From positions 1,364,001 to 1,428,000 of the forward strand of contig NZ_CP095741.1 in assembly GCF_023078475.1 (NCBI RefSeq): a stretch of 64,000 nucleotides of DNA, in the 5' to 3' direction. The translations under genes were made by a program, and so were the position numbers. The notes beneath the pieces are model-generated. The model saw only the letters and a program-made list of their open reading frames with translations. It had not been told where the DNA came from and did not search any database. Below, piece by piece: positions 15,803 through 27,992 of the stretch (the first letter of the stretch is position 1; each line of letters begins with the position of its first letter). This DNA comes from Luteibacter aegosomaticola. GTDB taxonomy: Bacteria > Pseudomonadota > Gammaproteobacteria > Xanthomonadales > Rhodanobacteraceae.

Positions 15803-16678
15803 TCAGAAGACCAGTGAAGCCATCTTCCGGCGGTACGTACCGACCACTTCGGCATCGTCCAGCGTGGCGAAGGCGGCAAGCAGGCGCTTCTTCGCCTGGC
15901 CGTCGTTCCAGTCGCGCTGGCGCTTCAGCACATCAAGGAACTGGTCGAGGCCGGCCGCGGCATCGCCTTCGATGAGCAGGCGCACGCCGAGCAGGTCACG
16001 GGCTTCCCAATCGTCGCCGTTGGCAGCCACGCGCTGGCGCAGCTCGGCGAGCGACGGTGCGCCAGCGAGGGCGCGGGCAAGGTCGAGCTGGTTGCGCAGG
16101 CGCACGGCGCGGCTGTCGGTGGCCAGGTTGGCCGGCAGCGCGTCCAGCTCGGCCTGGGCCGGTTCGACCTGGCCGGCACGGAGCAGGGCCAGTGCAAGGT
16201 CGAGCTTCAGTTCGGCATGGTCCGGGGCGGCAGCGATCGCCTGCTGGAGGCGGTTGATGGCCTCCTCGGGGCTTTCCGGCTCGGCTTCGATCACCTCGGC
16301 GTCGTTCGCCGAGCCGTCGCCGGGCTCGATGCCGTTGCGGGTGAGGAACTCGCGCAACTGGCCTTCCGGCAGGGCACCGGCGAAACCATCCGCCATCTGG
16401 CCATCCTTGATCAGGATGACGGTGGGGATGCTGCGGACCCCAAACATGGCGGCCAGCTGCTGCTCGGCTTCCACGTCGATCTTGGCCAGGCGGAACGCGC
16501 CGTTGTACTCGACGGCCAGCTTTTCCAGCAGGGGACCCAGGGTTTTGCACGGGCCGCACCATTCCGCCCACAGGTCGACCAGGATGGGGGTCTGCAGCGA
16601 AGCCTGGATGACATCCTGCTCGAACCCGGCCGTGGTGGCGTCGAAGACATGGGCACTGGGGGTCTGGGCGCTGGTCAC
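15803..16678 (-). CDS. cnoX: thioredoxin-like co-chaperone CnoX (YbbN)
   Basis: Cytoplasmic chaperedoxin of 291 residues. It has an N-terminal thioredoxin domain (about 8-110) with the WCGPC active site (Cys41, Cys44) and the cis-Pro loop RSIPTV, an acidic linker (about 118-135), and a C-terminal TPR-like helical domain (about 136-290). In the E. coli family this protein protects clients from over-oxidation and hands them to chaperones. The E. coli active site is SXXC, while this one keeps both cysteines, as in many other bacteria. It is a single gene, divergent from the pqi operon. Confidence 0.92.
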   Translation of the reverse strand: MTSAQTPSAHVFDATTAGFEQDVIQASLQTPILVDLWAEWCGPCKTLGPLLEKLAVEYNGAFRLAKIDVEAEQQLAAMFGVRSIPTVILIKDGQMADGFAGALPEGQLREFLTRNGIEPGDGSANDAEVIEAEPESPEEAINRLQQAIAAAPDHAELKLDLALALLRAGQVEPAQAELDALPANLATDSRAVRLRNQLDLARALAGAPSLAELRQRVAANGDDWEARDLLGVRLLIEGDAAAGLDQFLDVLKRQRDWNDGQAKKRLLAAFATLDDAEVVGTYRRKMASLVF

Positions 16679-16845
16679 GGGAGCTCCTGGGGATAGAAGA
16701 AGATGCCCCCTAAATCGGGGAAGTTCGGCAGCATATCAAGCCCGGGTGGCCATTTCGGCGCAGGCGCAATGTTTCGTCATGCGCCGTTTACCCGGATTTG
16801 CGATCATATCGCCAAGGGCCATACCGGCCTCCACCGCCGGCGTGC

Positions 16846-17457
16846 ATGCAAAAAGCCCCTGACCTCATCATCTGCGAGCACTGTGACACCGTTTACCGGC
16901 GGCGCCACCTTGCCCGTGGCGAAGTCGCGCAGTGCGTGAACTGCGGGGCCGTGCTCGAGCGCCATCAGTGGCTGGGCATCGATGCGCAGTTCGCCCTGAT
17001 CGTGGCGGCGTTCATCGTCTTCGTCATCGCCAACGTCTCACCCATCGTCACCCTGGGCTTCTCCGGGATGATGGCCGATACCACCCTGTGGGGCGCGGCC
17101 ATCGCCATGTGGAACGATGGTGCCCAGATCGTGGCGGCCCTGACCGCACTCACGCTGTTCTTCTTCCCGCTGGTGCAGATCGTCCTGTTCGGCTGGGTGC
17201 TGATGTACGCGCGGCACGGCGTGCGTGCGCCGGGTTTCGGCCTGGCCATGTCCACCCTGGTGCGGATCAAGCCGTGGAGCATGATCGAGGTGTTCATGCT
17301 GGGTGTCCTGGTGGCGGTGGTGAAGGCACATACGTATTTCGATGTGATTCCGGGTACCGGCGTATGGGCATTTGGTTTCCTCACCATACTGATCACCGTG
17401 TTCGCCAGCCACGACCCGCGGAACCTGTGGGACGTGACGAAGGAGGTGCGCCGGTGA
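16846..17457 (+). CDS. pqiA: paraquat-inducible protein A, N-terminal half protein
   Basis: Inner-membrane protein of 203 residues from the ATG at 16846. A zinc-ribbon-like head (Cys10, Cys13, Cys30, Cys33) is followed by four membrane segments (about 48-68, 90-115, 145-165 and 170-190). In E. coli PqiA is one protein of about 417 residues with two such halves; here each half is a separate gene. PqiA works with the MCE protein PqiB and lipoprotein PqiC in moving lipids between the two membranes (family knowledge). Its stop overlaps the next start as GTGA. Confidence 0.9.
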   Translation: MQKAPDLIICEHCDTVYRRRHLARGEVAQCVNCGAVLERHQWLGIDAQFALIVAAFIVFVIANVSPIVTLGFSGMMADTTLWGAAIAMWNDGAQIVAALTALTLFFFPLVQIVLFGWVLMYARHGVRAPGFGLAMSTLVRIKPWSMIEVFMLGVLVAVVKAHTYFDVIPGTGVWAFGFLTILITVFASHDPRNLWDVTKEVRR

Positions 17458-18074
17458 CCGACCTGCCACGCGCCCAGGACCTGGGCATGATGGGCTGCCA
17501 CGTGTGCCGCCTGATCACCGCGTACACCGAGGATCCGCACGCGCGTTGCCCGCGCTGCCATAACCCGCTACACCCGCGGAAGGCCGGCAGCATCACCCGC
17601 GCCTGGGCGTTCCTTATCTCGGCGGCGATCTTCTACGTGCCGGCCAACCTGTTTCCGATCATGCGGACGCAGAGCCTGCTATCGAAGGACGACAATACGA
17701 TCCTCAGTGGTGTGTTCGAGCTATGGCGCAACGGGTCGCCCGACCTGGCCATCATCGTCTTCACGGCTTCTATCGTGGTGCCCGTGCTGAAGTTCTGCAT
17801 CATGGGGTTCCTGCTGACGTCGGTGCAGCGGGCCAGCGATTACGGGCCGCGGCAACGCGCCAAGCTGTACCGCTTCGTGGAGCTGGTGGGTTACTGGTCC
17901 ATGCTCGATGTGTTCGTGGTGGCGATTCTTTCCGCGCTGGTGCACTTCAAGGTGCTCTCGCGCGTTGAGCCGCTACCGGGCGTGATTTATTTCGGCATCG
18001 TCGTGGTGCTGACGATGCTGGCGGCGATGAGCTTCGATCCCCGCCTGATCTGGGACAAAAGGAAAGCGCGATGA
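17454..18074 (+). CDS. pqiA: paraquat-inducible protein A, C-terminal half protein
   Basis: Inner-membrane protein of 206 residues. The GTG at 17454 overlaps the preceding stop by 4 nt and has AAGGAGG 7 nt upstream. It has its own cysteine pairs (Cys15, Cys18, Cys32, Cys35) and four membrane segments. The PqiA hallmarks ARCPRCHNPL and FYVPANLFPIM are clear. It is coupled on both sides: its stop overlaps the pqiB start as ATGA. It is the second half of the split PqiA. Confidence 0.9.
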   Translation: MTDLPRAQDLGMMGCHVCRLITAYTEDPHARCPRCHNPLHPRKAGSITRAWAFLISAAIFYVPANLFPIMRTQSLLSKDDNTILSGVFELWRNGSPDLAIIVFTASIVVPVLKFCIMGFLLTSVQRASDYGPRQRAKLYRFVELVGYWSMLDVFVVAILSALVHFKVLSRVEPLPGVIYFGIVVVLTMLAAMSFDPRLIWDKRKAR

Positions 18075-19750
18075 GCGACACCCAACAAGGAAACACGCCG
18101 GAAGGCGACGACCTGCCGCAGCCGGAGGTGCGCCGTTCGAAGATGGGCGTCTCGCTCATCTGGTTGGTGCCGATCATCGCCGCGCTGGTCGGTATCTCGC
18201 TGCTGGTCAATCACTACATCTCGGCGGGCCCGCAGATCGAGGTGACCTTCCAGACTGGCGAAGGCATCGAGATCGGCAAGACCCAGGTCAAATACAAGAA
18301 CGTGGTGATCGGCAAGGTCACCAGCATGCGCCTTTCCAAGGACCGTACCCACGTCCGCGTGGTGATCGACCTGGAGAAGAACGCTTCGGAGTTCGCGACC
18401 AAGGGCACCCGCTACTGGGTGGTGCGTCCGCGCATCGGTGCGGGTGGCGTTTCCGGTTTCGATACGCTGCTTTCGGGTGCCTTCATCGGCGCGGATACCG
18501 GCACGTCCGAGGAGGACCAGAGCGATTTCACCGGTCTGGAAACGCCGCCGGCCGTGACCCACGGTGCGCCGGGCCGCCGCTTCGAGCTGCATACCGGCGA
18601 CCTTGGCTCGCTGGATATCGGCTCGCCGGTGTATTTCCGGCGCATCCAGGTGGGCCGCATCGTCTCGTACGAGCTCGACAAGGATGGCAAGGGCGTGTCC
18701 CTGCAGCTGTTTGTCGATGGCCCGAATGATCGCTTCGTCACCAAGGACTCGCGCTTCTGGAATGCCAGCGGCGTCGATGTCTCCCTGGGCGCCGATGGCC
18801 TCAAGCTCAATACCCAGTCCCTGGCGACGGTGGTTGCCGGCGGCGTTGCCTTCTCCGATCCGCTGGGCCCGCACGATGAGTCGCCCGCGCCGGAAATGAG
18901 CTCGTACACGTTGTTCGGCGACCAGGCCACGGCGCTGGCACCGCCCGATGGCAACCCGCGCTATATGCGCATGCGTTTCGAGCATTCCCTGCGTGGGCTG
19001 AACGTGGATGCCCCGGTGGAACTGCTCGGCGTGAAGGTGGGCAAGGTCGTTTCGGTGAACCTCGATTACGACCCGGAGAAGCACAGCTTCCCGGTGGTGG
19101 TCGGCGTGCTGGTGTACCCGCAGCGCCTGGGCAAGGCGCATGACAAGCTCGCCCAGGTGCTCGGTGGCGATCCGGAAACCCTGTTCCCGCGCATCATGAA
19201 GGGTCTGGTCGATCACGGCCTGCGTGCGCAGGCGCGCACGGGCAACCTGCTGACCGGCCAGCTTTACATCGCCATGGATGTGGATCCGAAGGCAGCAAAG
19301 GTCGAGTTCAACCCGAACGGCAAGCCGCTTGAGGTTCCGACGGTGCCGGGCGATTTCGATCACCTGCAGGAGCAGCTCTCGGGCATCGTCGACAAGATCT
19401 CGAAGATCCCGTTCGATTCGATCGGCAAGAACCTCGATGGCAGCCTGCATGAGCTGCATGGCACCTTGCACCAGGTGAACACCGAACTGATGCCTGAGGC
19501 GAAGAAGACCTTGCAGGGCGTGAATCGCACCGTGGGCACGGCCAACGATGCGCTGAGCGAGAACTCGCCGCTGCAGCAGAACATCGCGAATACGCTGGAA
19601 GAATTGCAGCGCACCGTGCGTTCGGTGCGGGCATTTACCGATTACCTGGGCCGTCACCCGGAGGCACTGTTGCGCGGCCGCGGCGCCGATGCACCGCCCC
19701 CGGCCACCGCGCCGTCGTCCCCGAAGCAGGGCAAGGAAGGTCAGCCATGA
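18071..19750 (+). CDS. pqiB: PqiB, MCE-domain intermembrane lipid transport protein
   Basis: Periplasm-spanning protein of 559 residues, close to the E. coli length of about 546. A short cytoplasmic head and one membrane anchor (about 28-50, VSLIWLVPIIAALVGISLLV) precede three MCE domains (about 52-145, 165-280 and 305-415) and a C-terminal helical region (about 430-530) that in PqiB forms the needle-like channel. The end is Pro/Ala-rich. Motifs such as GEGIEIGKTQVKYKNVVIG and GLRAQARTGNLLTGQLYI identify the family. It overlaps pqiA and pqiC by 4 nt each. Confidence 0.95.
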   Translation: MSDTQQGNTPEGDDLPQPEVRRSKMGVSLIWLVPIIAALVGISLLVNHYISAGPQIEVTFQTGEGIEIGKTQVKYKNVVIGKVTSMRLSKDRTHVRVVIDLEKNASEFATKGTRYWVVRPRIGAGGVSGFDTLLSGAFIGADTGTSEEDQSDFTGLETPPAVTHGAPGRRFELHTGDLGSLDIGSPVYFRRIQVGRIVSYELDKDGKGVSLQLFVDGPNDRFVTKDSRFWNASGVDVSLGADGLKLNTQSLATVVAGGVAFSDPLGPHDESPAPEMSSYTLFGDQATALAPPDGNPRYMRMRFEHSLRGLNVDAPVELLGVKVGKVVSVNLDYDPEKHSFPVVVGVLVYPQRLGKAHDKLAQVLGGDPETLFPRIMKGLVDHGLRAQARTGNLLTGQLYIAMDVDPKAAKVEFNPNGKPLEVPTVPGDFDHLQEQLSGIVDKISKIPFDSIGKNLDGSLHELHGTLHQVNTELMPEAKKTLQGVNRTVGTANDALSENSPLQQNIANTLEELQRTVRSVRAFTDYLGRHPEALLRGRGADAPPPATAPSSPKQGKEGQP

Positions 19751-20337
19751 TGAAGTTTTCCCGCTACGCCGCTTCGGCCCTGTGCGTGGCATCGCTTGCC
19801 GCGTGCTCTTCGGCGCCGGTGCATTTCCATACCCTGGTGCCGCCGGCCGCAGCGCCGTCGGCGACCATGGCGCCGTTTGCGATCGATGTGCAGGCGGTGG
19901 GCGTGCCGCCGCAGGTGGATCAGCCGTCGATGGTGTTGCGTTCGGGTAGTTCGTCGATGAGCGTGCTGGATGGCGAGCGCTGGGCGTCGCCGCTGGGTGA
20001 TGAGATTCGTTCGGCGCTGGCGGCGGATCTGTCGAGCCGCCTGGGCACGCACGATATCCACGGTTTGCCGCGGGCGAAGGATGCGAACGTGGTGCGGGTG
20101 CAGGTGGATGTGCGCCGCTTCGATTCGGAGCTGAATGGCAATGCGACGCTGGAGGCGGCGTGGTCGGTGCGCACGGAGTCGCAGTCAGCGAACTGTGCGT
20201 CGCGCGTGGTCGAGCCGGCGGGTGGCAGCTATGACTCTCTGGTGGATGCGCATCAGCGCGCTCTGGGCCAGCTTGCTGACCAGATTGCTGTAGCGAGCCG
20301 TTCGGTCGCCAACGGCCAGGCGGCTGCCTGCCACTGA
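19747..20337 (+). CDS. pqiC: PqiC, outer-membrane lipoprotein of the Pqi system
   Basis: Lipoprotein of 196 residues with lipobox SLAAC (Cys20). The mature domain matches the ABC-type transport auxiliary lipoprotein fold: FAIDVQAVGVPPQVDQPSM, then SPLGDEIRSALAADLSSRLG, and VVRVQVDVRRFDSELNG. In E. coli PqiC is an outer-membrane ring that docks PqiB. It is the last gene of the operon (ATGA overlap with pqiB), followed by a 1.1-kb gene-free repeat region. Confidence 0.87.
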   Translation: MMKFSRYAASALCVASLAACSSAPVHFHTLVPPAAAPSATMAPFAIDVQAVGVPPQVDQPSMVLRSGSSSMSVLDGERWASPLGDEIRSALAADLSSRLGTHDIHGLPRAKDANVVRVQVDVRRFDSELNGNATLEAAWSVRTESQSANCASRVVEPAGGSYDSLVDAHQRALGQLADQIAVASRSVANGQAAACH

Positions 20338-20344
20338 CGAACAG

Positions 20345-24182
<3,838 letters not shown>

Positions 24183-24184
24183 CC

Positions 24185-24730
24185 ATGAGCCCGAACGTTC
24201 TCCGTGTCGCCCTGGTCGTTGCCGCCACCTCGTTGCTGGGTGCTTGCGGCTTCCACCTGCGCCAGTCGGCAGCGCTGCCTGCGGGCATGGAAAAGATCCA
24301 CCTCACCGTGGTTGGGGGTGGCCGTCTTGAACGCGAGCTCTCCCGTGCGCTCGAGAACTCGAACGCCACCGTGGTGGATAAGCCTGGCGCGGGTATTGCC
24401 GAACTGGCGATCACCAGTAACTCGTTCCGTACGGATTCGCTTACCGTCAGCGGCACGGCACGCGTGACGGAATACGCGGTGCGCTACCACGTCGATTTCA
24501 ACGCGAAGGCACCGGATGGCACGCTGCTCGTGGCGCCGCAGTCCGTCGATATGTCGCGTGAATTCAGCTACGACGCGACCAATGCGATCGGTACCGCATC
24601 GCAGACCGAAGAGCTGCAGCGCAGCCTCATCGGCGACATGGTGCAGTCGATCCTGTTCCGCCTGCAGGCCGCCCGCACCCATCCGCCGGCGGCGGATGCG
24701 GCACCTGCGCCAGCGTCGTCCGTGCAGTAA
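24185..24730 (+). CDS. lptE: LPS-assembly lipoprotein LptE
   Basis: Outer-membrane lipoprotein of 181 residues that plugs the LptD barrel and helps insert lipopolysaccharide. The lipobox LLGAC gives Cys21, followed directly by GFHLRQ, the family hallmark. Beta/alpha segments MEKIHLTVVGG, LERELSRALE and RVTEYAVRYHVDF follow the LptE pattern, and the last 25 residues are Ala/Pro-rich. It begins 2 nt after the leuS stop. Confidence 0.93.
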   Translation: MSPNVLRVALVVAATSLLGACGFHLRQSAALPAGMEKIHLTVVGGGRLERELSRALENSNATVVDKPGAGIAELAITSNSFRTDSLTVSGTARVTEYAVRYHVDFNAKAPDGTLLVAPQSVDMSREFSYDATNAIGTASQTEELQRSLIGDMVQSILFRLQAARTHPPAADAAPAPASSVQ

Positions 24731-24750
24731 ACGGCCCAACCGCATTGCCC

Positions 24751-25755
24751 ATGCAGCCCGCCCAGTGGCCGAAACACCTCGCCGGTGACCGGATGGCACC
24801 GGTTTACCTCCTGGCTGGCGAGGAATTGCTGGTGCTGGAGGCGGCCGATGCCCTGCGCGCCATGGCACGCCGCCTCGGGTACACCGAGCGCGAGGTGCTC
24901 GAGGCCGATAGCCGGTTTGATTGGGATGACCTCGCCCGGTCATCCGCAGGGCTGTCGCTGTTCGCCACCCAGCGCCTGCTCGACCTGCGCCTGGCCGGCG
25001 GCCGCGCGGGCAAGGAAGGCGGGGCAGCCATCACGGCCTTCGTCAACGACCCGCCACCCGATACCACGCTGCTGATCTCCGCGACCGAGTGGAGCAGCAA
25101 GCATGAGGCCGCCTGGACCAAGGCGGTGGACCAGGGCGGGATCCAGGTCGTTTTCAACGCGCCGCGGCCCAACGAGTGGGGCCAGTGGATCGGCCAGCGC
25201 CTTGCTTCGCGTGGCTTGCAGGCCACGCCGGACGCCGTTGCCATGCTCGCCGAGCGGGTAGAGGGCAATCTGCTGGCAGCGGCCCAGGAGATCGACAAGC
25301 TGGTAGTGCTTGCCGGCGACCGCCGACTGGACGCCGCCACGCTTGAAAGCCTGGTGGCCGATAGCGCCCGTTTTGATGCCTTCAAGCTCACGGATGCCGC
25401 GTTCGCCGGTGACGGTGGGCGCGCTTTGCGTATCCTCGCCGGCCTGCGTGCCGAAGGCGATGAGCTGATTGCGCTCATGGGCTGGCTGGTGAACCAGCTA
25501 CAGCTTGCGCTGCGCCTGGCCAACGCACGGGATTTCGCGGCGCAGGCCAAAGCGGAGCGCCTCTGGCCCGCACGTGAGCAGTTGTTCCGCAAAGCCCTGC
25601 GCCGCGCGCCGCGCGAGCATTGGCTGGCTTGCCTGGCCCGTGCCGCCCGTATCGATCGCATGGCCAAGGGCCGCGAGCAGGGTAATCCGTGGCTGGAAGC
25701 CGAACGGCTGATTGCCGCGATCGCCGAGCCGCGCGCGGCGGCGGCTTTTGCATGA
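24751..25755 (+). CDS. holA: DNA polymerase III delta subunit
   Basis: Clamp-loader subunit of 334 residues from the ATG at 24751; a TTG 6 nt earlier is possible. It opens the beta clamp during loading. The N-terminal AAA+-like domain starts with APVYLLAGEELLVLEAADALR, followed by TTLLISATEWSSKHEAAW and the GNLLAAAQEIDKL block of HolA. The C-terminal helical collar domain follows. The stop overlaps the nadD start as ATGA. Confidence 0.95.
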   Translation: MQPAQWPKHLAGDRMAPVYLLAGEELLVLEAADALRAMARRLGYTEREVLEADSRFDWDDLARSSAGLSLFATQRLLDLRLAGGRAGKEGGAAITAFVNDPPPDTTLLISATEWSSKHEAAWTKAVDQGGIQVVFNAPRPNEWGQWIGQRLASRGLQATPDAVAMLAERVEGNLLAAAQEIDKLVVLAGDRRLDAATLESLVADSARFDAFKLTDAAFAGDGGRALRILAGLRAEGDELIALMGWLVNQLQLALRLANARDFAAQAKAERLWPAREQLFRKALRRAPREHWLACLARAARIDRMAKGREQGNPWLEAERLIAAIAEPRAAAAFA

Positions 25756-26393
25756 ACGCGCCTCGCCCCCTCGCCATCCTGGGCGGGACCTTCGACCCCA
25801 TCCATAACGGACACCTTCGCGGTGCCTGGGAGGCGGCCGAGGCGCTCGACGCCGAGGTGCGCATGGTGCCGGCGCGTACACCGCCGCACCGGCCGCCGCC
25901 CATGGCTGACGTGGCGGGGCGTGTGGCGTTGCTGCGCGCGGCGCTGGCCGGGCAGGATCGCCTGGTCCTGGATACCCGTGAACTCGACCGTGATGGCCCG
26001 TCCTACACCGTCGACACCCTGGCCTCCCTGCGTGCCGAGATAGGCCCGGATCGTCCCCTGGTGCTGCTTGTGGGGGCCGATGCCTTCGCCGGCCTGGCCT
26101 CGTGGCATCTTTGGCAGGATCTGTTCGGCCTGGCCCATATCGGCGTGCTCACCCGGCCGGGTGGACACCACGCACTTCCGGCAGAACTCGCTGCCTTCGT
26201 CGAAGGCCGCCGCACGCCTCGCCTGCATGGCCCGGCGGGGCAGGTCATCGATATCTCGATCACCCCCCTGGATATCGCCGCCACGGCGATCCGCGAGGCG
26301 TTCGCCGCGGGGTATGAGCCCCGGTTCCTGATGCCGGAAACCTGCTTCGCCGACCCGGCCCTGCTGGCTCCCTACCGGTCGCCCGACCTGTAG
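25752..26393 (+). CDS. nadD: nicotinate-nucleotide adenylyltransferase
   Basis: NAD biosynthesis enzyme of 213 residues, joining nicotinate mononucleotide and ATP. The nucleotide-binding signature GGTFDPIHNGHL lies at 11-22, with PPHRPP and LVLLVGADAF further on. The ISSTxIR motif appears as IAATAIR, a tolerated variant. It starts inside the holA stop (ATGA). A REP-B element begins on its stop codon. Confidence 0.95.
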   Translation: MNAPRPLAILGGTFDPIHNGHLRGAWEAAEALDAEVRMVPARTPPHRPPPMADVAGRVALLRAALAGQDRLVLDTRELDRDGPSYTVDTLASLRAEIGPDRPLVLLVGADAFAGLASWHLWQDLFGLAHIGVLTRPGGHHALPAELAAFVEGRRTPRLHGPAGQVIDISITPLDIAATAIREAFAAGYEPRFLMPETCFADPALLAPYRSPDL

Positions 26394-26412
26394 GAGCGCG
26401 CTTGCGCGCGAT
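26390..26412 (+). repeat. REP-B element (copy 1)
   Basis: GTAGGAGCGCGCTTGCGCGC-type palindrome overlapping the nadD stop codon. Its GC-rich hairpin may act as a weak transcription barrier between nadD and rsfS. Confidence 0.75.
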
Positions 26413-26428
26413 TCACAACCGGGGCGGG

Positions 26429-26460
26429 TTGACGCAGTCTGGCCCGGCGGGGGGTATACT
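26429..26460 (+). promoter_or_regulatory. candidate promoter for rsfS
   Basis: TTGACG at 26429-26434 and TATACT at 26455-26460. The boxes are good but the 20-bp spacer is longer than the usual 17. The position, 42 bp before the rsfS start, suits a promoter. Confidence 0.45.
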
Positions 26461-26501
26461 TCGCCCAACGTCGGCATTCCGCCGCATGAGGTTTTCGTAT
26501 C

Positions 26502-26891
26502 TTGAGTTCGCCCGCATCCCGCAAGGCCAAGCCCGCCGCCAGCAATGAGCATCTCCGTAAGCGCGTGGTCGCGGCCCTGGAAGACCTCAAGGCCAAGGAC
26601 GTCCGCGAAATCGACGTCCGCGGTAAGACCTCCATCGCCGATATCCTGTTCGTTGCCTCAGGCACCTCCGCGCGCCACGTGAAATCCATCGCCGACGAGG
26701 TGGTGAAGTTCGCGAAGGAAGCGGGTGTGATGCCGCTTGGCGTCGAAGGCCAGACCGAGGCCGAATGGGTGCTGGTCGACCTGGGCGACATCATCGTCCA
26801 CGTCATGCTGCCGCGTATCCGCGAGTTCTACGGCCTCGAGCGTTTGTGGACGGTGGGCGACGACGCCCCCGACGCCGCCGCCAACGACTGA
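26502..26891 (+). CDS. rsfS: ribosomal silencing factor RsfS
   Basis: Protein of 129 residues that binds ribosomal protein L14 and blocks subunit joining in poor growth conditions. The TTG at 26502 is used, with GAGG about 9 nt upstream; no in-frame ATG gives the family N-terminus. The core motifs are KDVREIDVRGKTSIADILF, SGTSARHVKSIADEV and WVLVDLGDIIVHVM. It is followed 7 nt later by rlmH, a conserved pairing. Confidence 0.95.
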   Translation: MSSPASRKAKPAASNEHLRKRVVAALEDLKAKDVREIDVRGKTSIADILFVASGTSARHVKSIADEVVKFAKEAGVMPLGVEGQTEAEWVLVDLGDIIVHVMLPRIREFYGLERLWTVGDDAPDAAAND

Positions 26892-26898
26892 GCGCGCC

Positions 26899-27369
26899 GT
26901 GAAGGCGCGCCTCATCGCGGTCGGCGAACGCATGCCCGCCTGGGTGGCGGAAGGCTTCGCCGAATACCGTAAGCGGCTCTCCCATGAGCTGCCGCTCGAA
27001 CTCATCGAGATCAAACCCGGTGTCCGCGGCAAGGGCCGCGACGACGCACGAGCCATCGTGGATGAAGGCGCGGCCATCCTGGCCGCGCTGCCGCGCGATA
27101 TCCACGTGGTGGCCCTCGATGGCCGCGGCAAGCTGTGGTCCAGCGAGGAGCTGGGCGTGCAGCTTGAGCAGTGGCGCATGGGCGGCCGCGATCTCGCGTT
27201 CCTCATCGGTGGCCCCGACGGCCACGCCCCCGACGTGCTGGCCCGGGCTGACCAACGCTGGTCACTTGGCCCACTTACCTTGCCGCACATGCTGGTGCGC
27301 CTCGTTCTGGCCGAGCAGCTCTACCGCGCCACGACGCTGGTCGCCGGCCATCCCTACCACCGAGCCTGA
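26899..27369 (+). CDS. rlmH: 23S rRNA (pseudouridine-1915-N3)-methyltransferase RlmH
   Basis: SPOUT methyltransferase of 156 residues, exactly the usual size. The GTG at 26899 opens [16 protein letters not shown]. The knot region has [18 protein letters not shown] and FLIGGPDGH, and the C-terminus [17 protein letters not shown] plus the final HPYHRA is diagnostic. It lies between rsfS and maf. Confidence 0.97.
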   Translation: MKARLIAVGERMPAWVAEGFAEYRKRLSHELPLELIEIKPGVRGKGRDDARAIVDEGAAILAALPRDIHVVALDGRGKLWSSEELGVQLEQWRMGGRDLAFLIGGPDGHAPDVLARADQRWSLGPLTLPHMLVRLVLAEQLYRATTLVAGHPYHRA

Positions 27370-27380
27370 AGGAACGCCCC

Positions 27381-27938
27381 GTGCTTTACCTGGCTTCGCA
27401 ATCCCCGCGCCGTCGTGAACTGCTGGATCAGCTAGGTGAAGCCCACCGGACACTGGACGTCGAGGTGGAGGAGATCCGCGGGCCAGGCGAGGCGCCGGAG
27501 GATTACGTCAGCCGGGTCGCCCGCGACAAGGCGCGCGCAGGCTTCGCGCTCGTCGGTGCGGAAGCCGGTGCCCGTGTGCTGGGCGCGGATACCGAGGTCA
27601 TCCTGGGTGACGAAGTGTTCGGCAAGCCACGCGATGCGGCGGATGCCGCCGCGATGCTGGGCCGCCTCGCCGGGCGTGAACACCGTGTCGTCTCCGTGGC
27701 ATGGCTGGTGGCGCAGGGCGTGGAGCGGCGCGTCGTTTCGGTCTCCATCGTGCGTTTTGCCGCCCTCGATGCGGCGGCTATCGCTGCGTACGTGGCCACG
27801 GGCGAGTGCATGGGCAAGGCGGGCGCCTACGCCATCCAGGGCCGCGCCGCGGCCTTTATCGAGCATCTTTCCGGCAGCTATTCAGGCGTCATGGGACTGC
27901 CGCTTTACGAAACTTCGCAGCTGTTGAGCGGTCAGTGA
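27381..27938 (+). CDS. maf: Maf/YhdE nucleoside triphosphate pyrophosphatase
   Basis: House-cleaning dTTP/UTP pyrophosphatase of 185 residues (family role). GTG start at 27381. The N-terminus [18 protein letters not shown] and the [16 protein letters not shown] block with catalytic acidic residues are clear; [24 protein letters not shown] near the end completes the Maf pattern. In many proteobacteria it precedes rng, as here. Confidence 0.95.
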   Translation: MLYLASQSPRRRELLDQLGEAHRTLDVEVEEIRGPGEAPEDYVSRVARDKARAGFALVGAEAGARVLGADTEVILGDEVFGKPRDAADAAAMLGRLAGREHRVVSVAWLVAQGVERRVVSVSIVRFAALDAAAIAAYVATGECMGKAGAYAIQGRAAAFIEHLSGSYSGVMGLPLYETSQLLSGQ

Positions 27939-27992
27939 CATGTTGACGCCGCGCAGCTATAAAGCACGATGGCTTAAGGAAAAGGGGCGCCG

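Noticed and set aside
17987..19792. 601-residue minus-strand frame opposite pqiB
   Set aside because: Shadow; it crosses gene borders on the plus strand and shows no family pattern.
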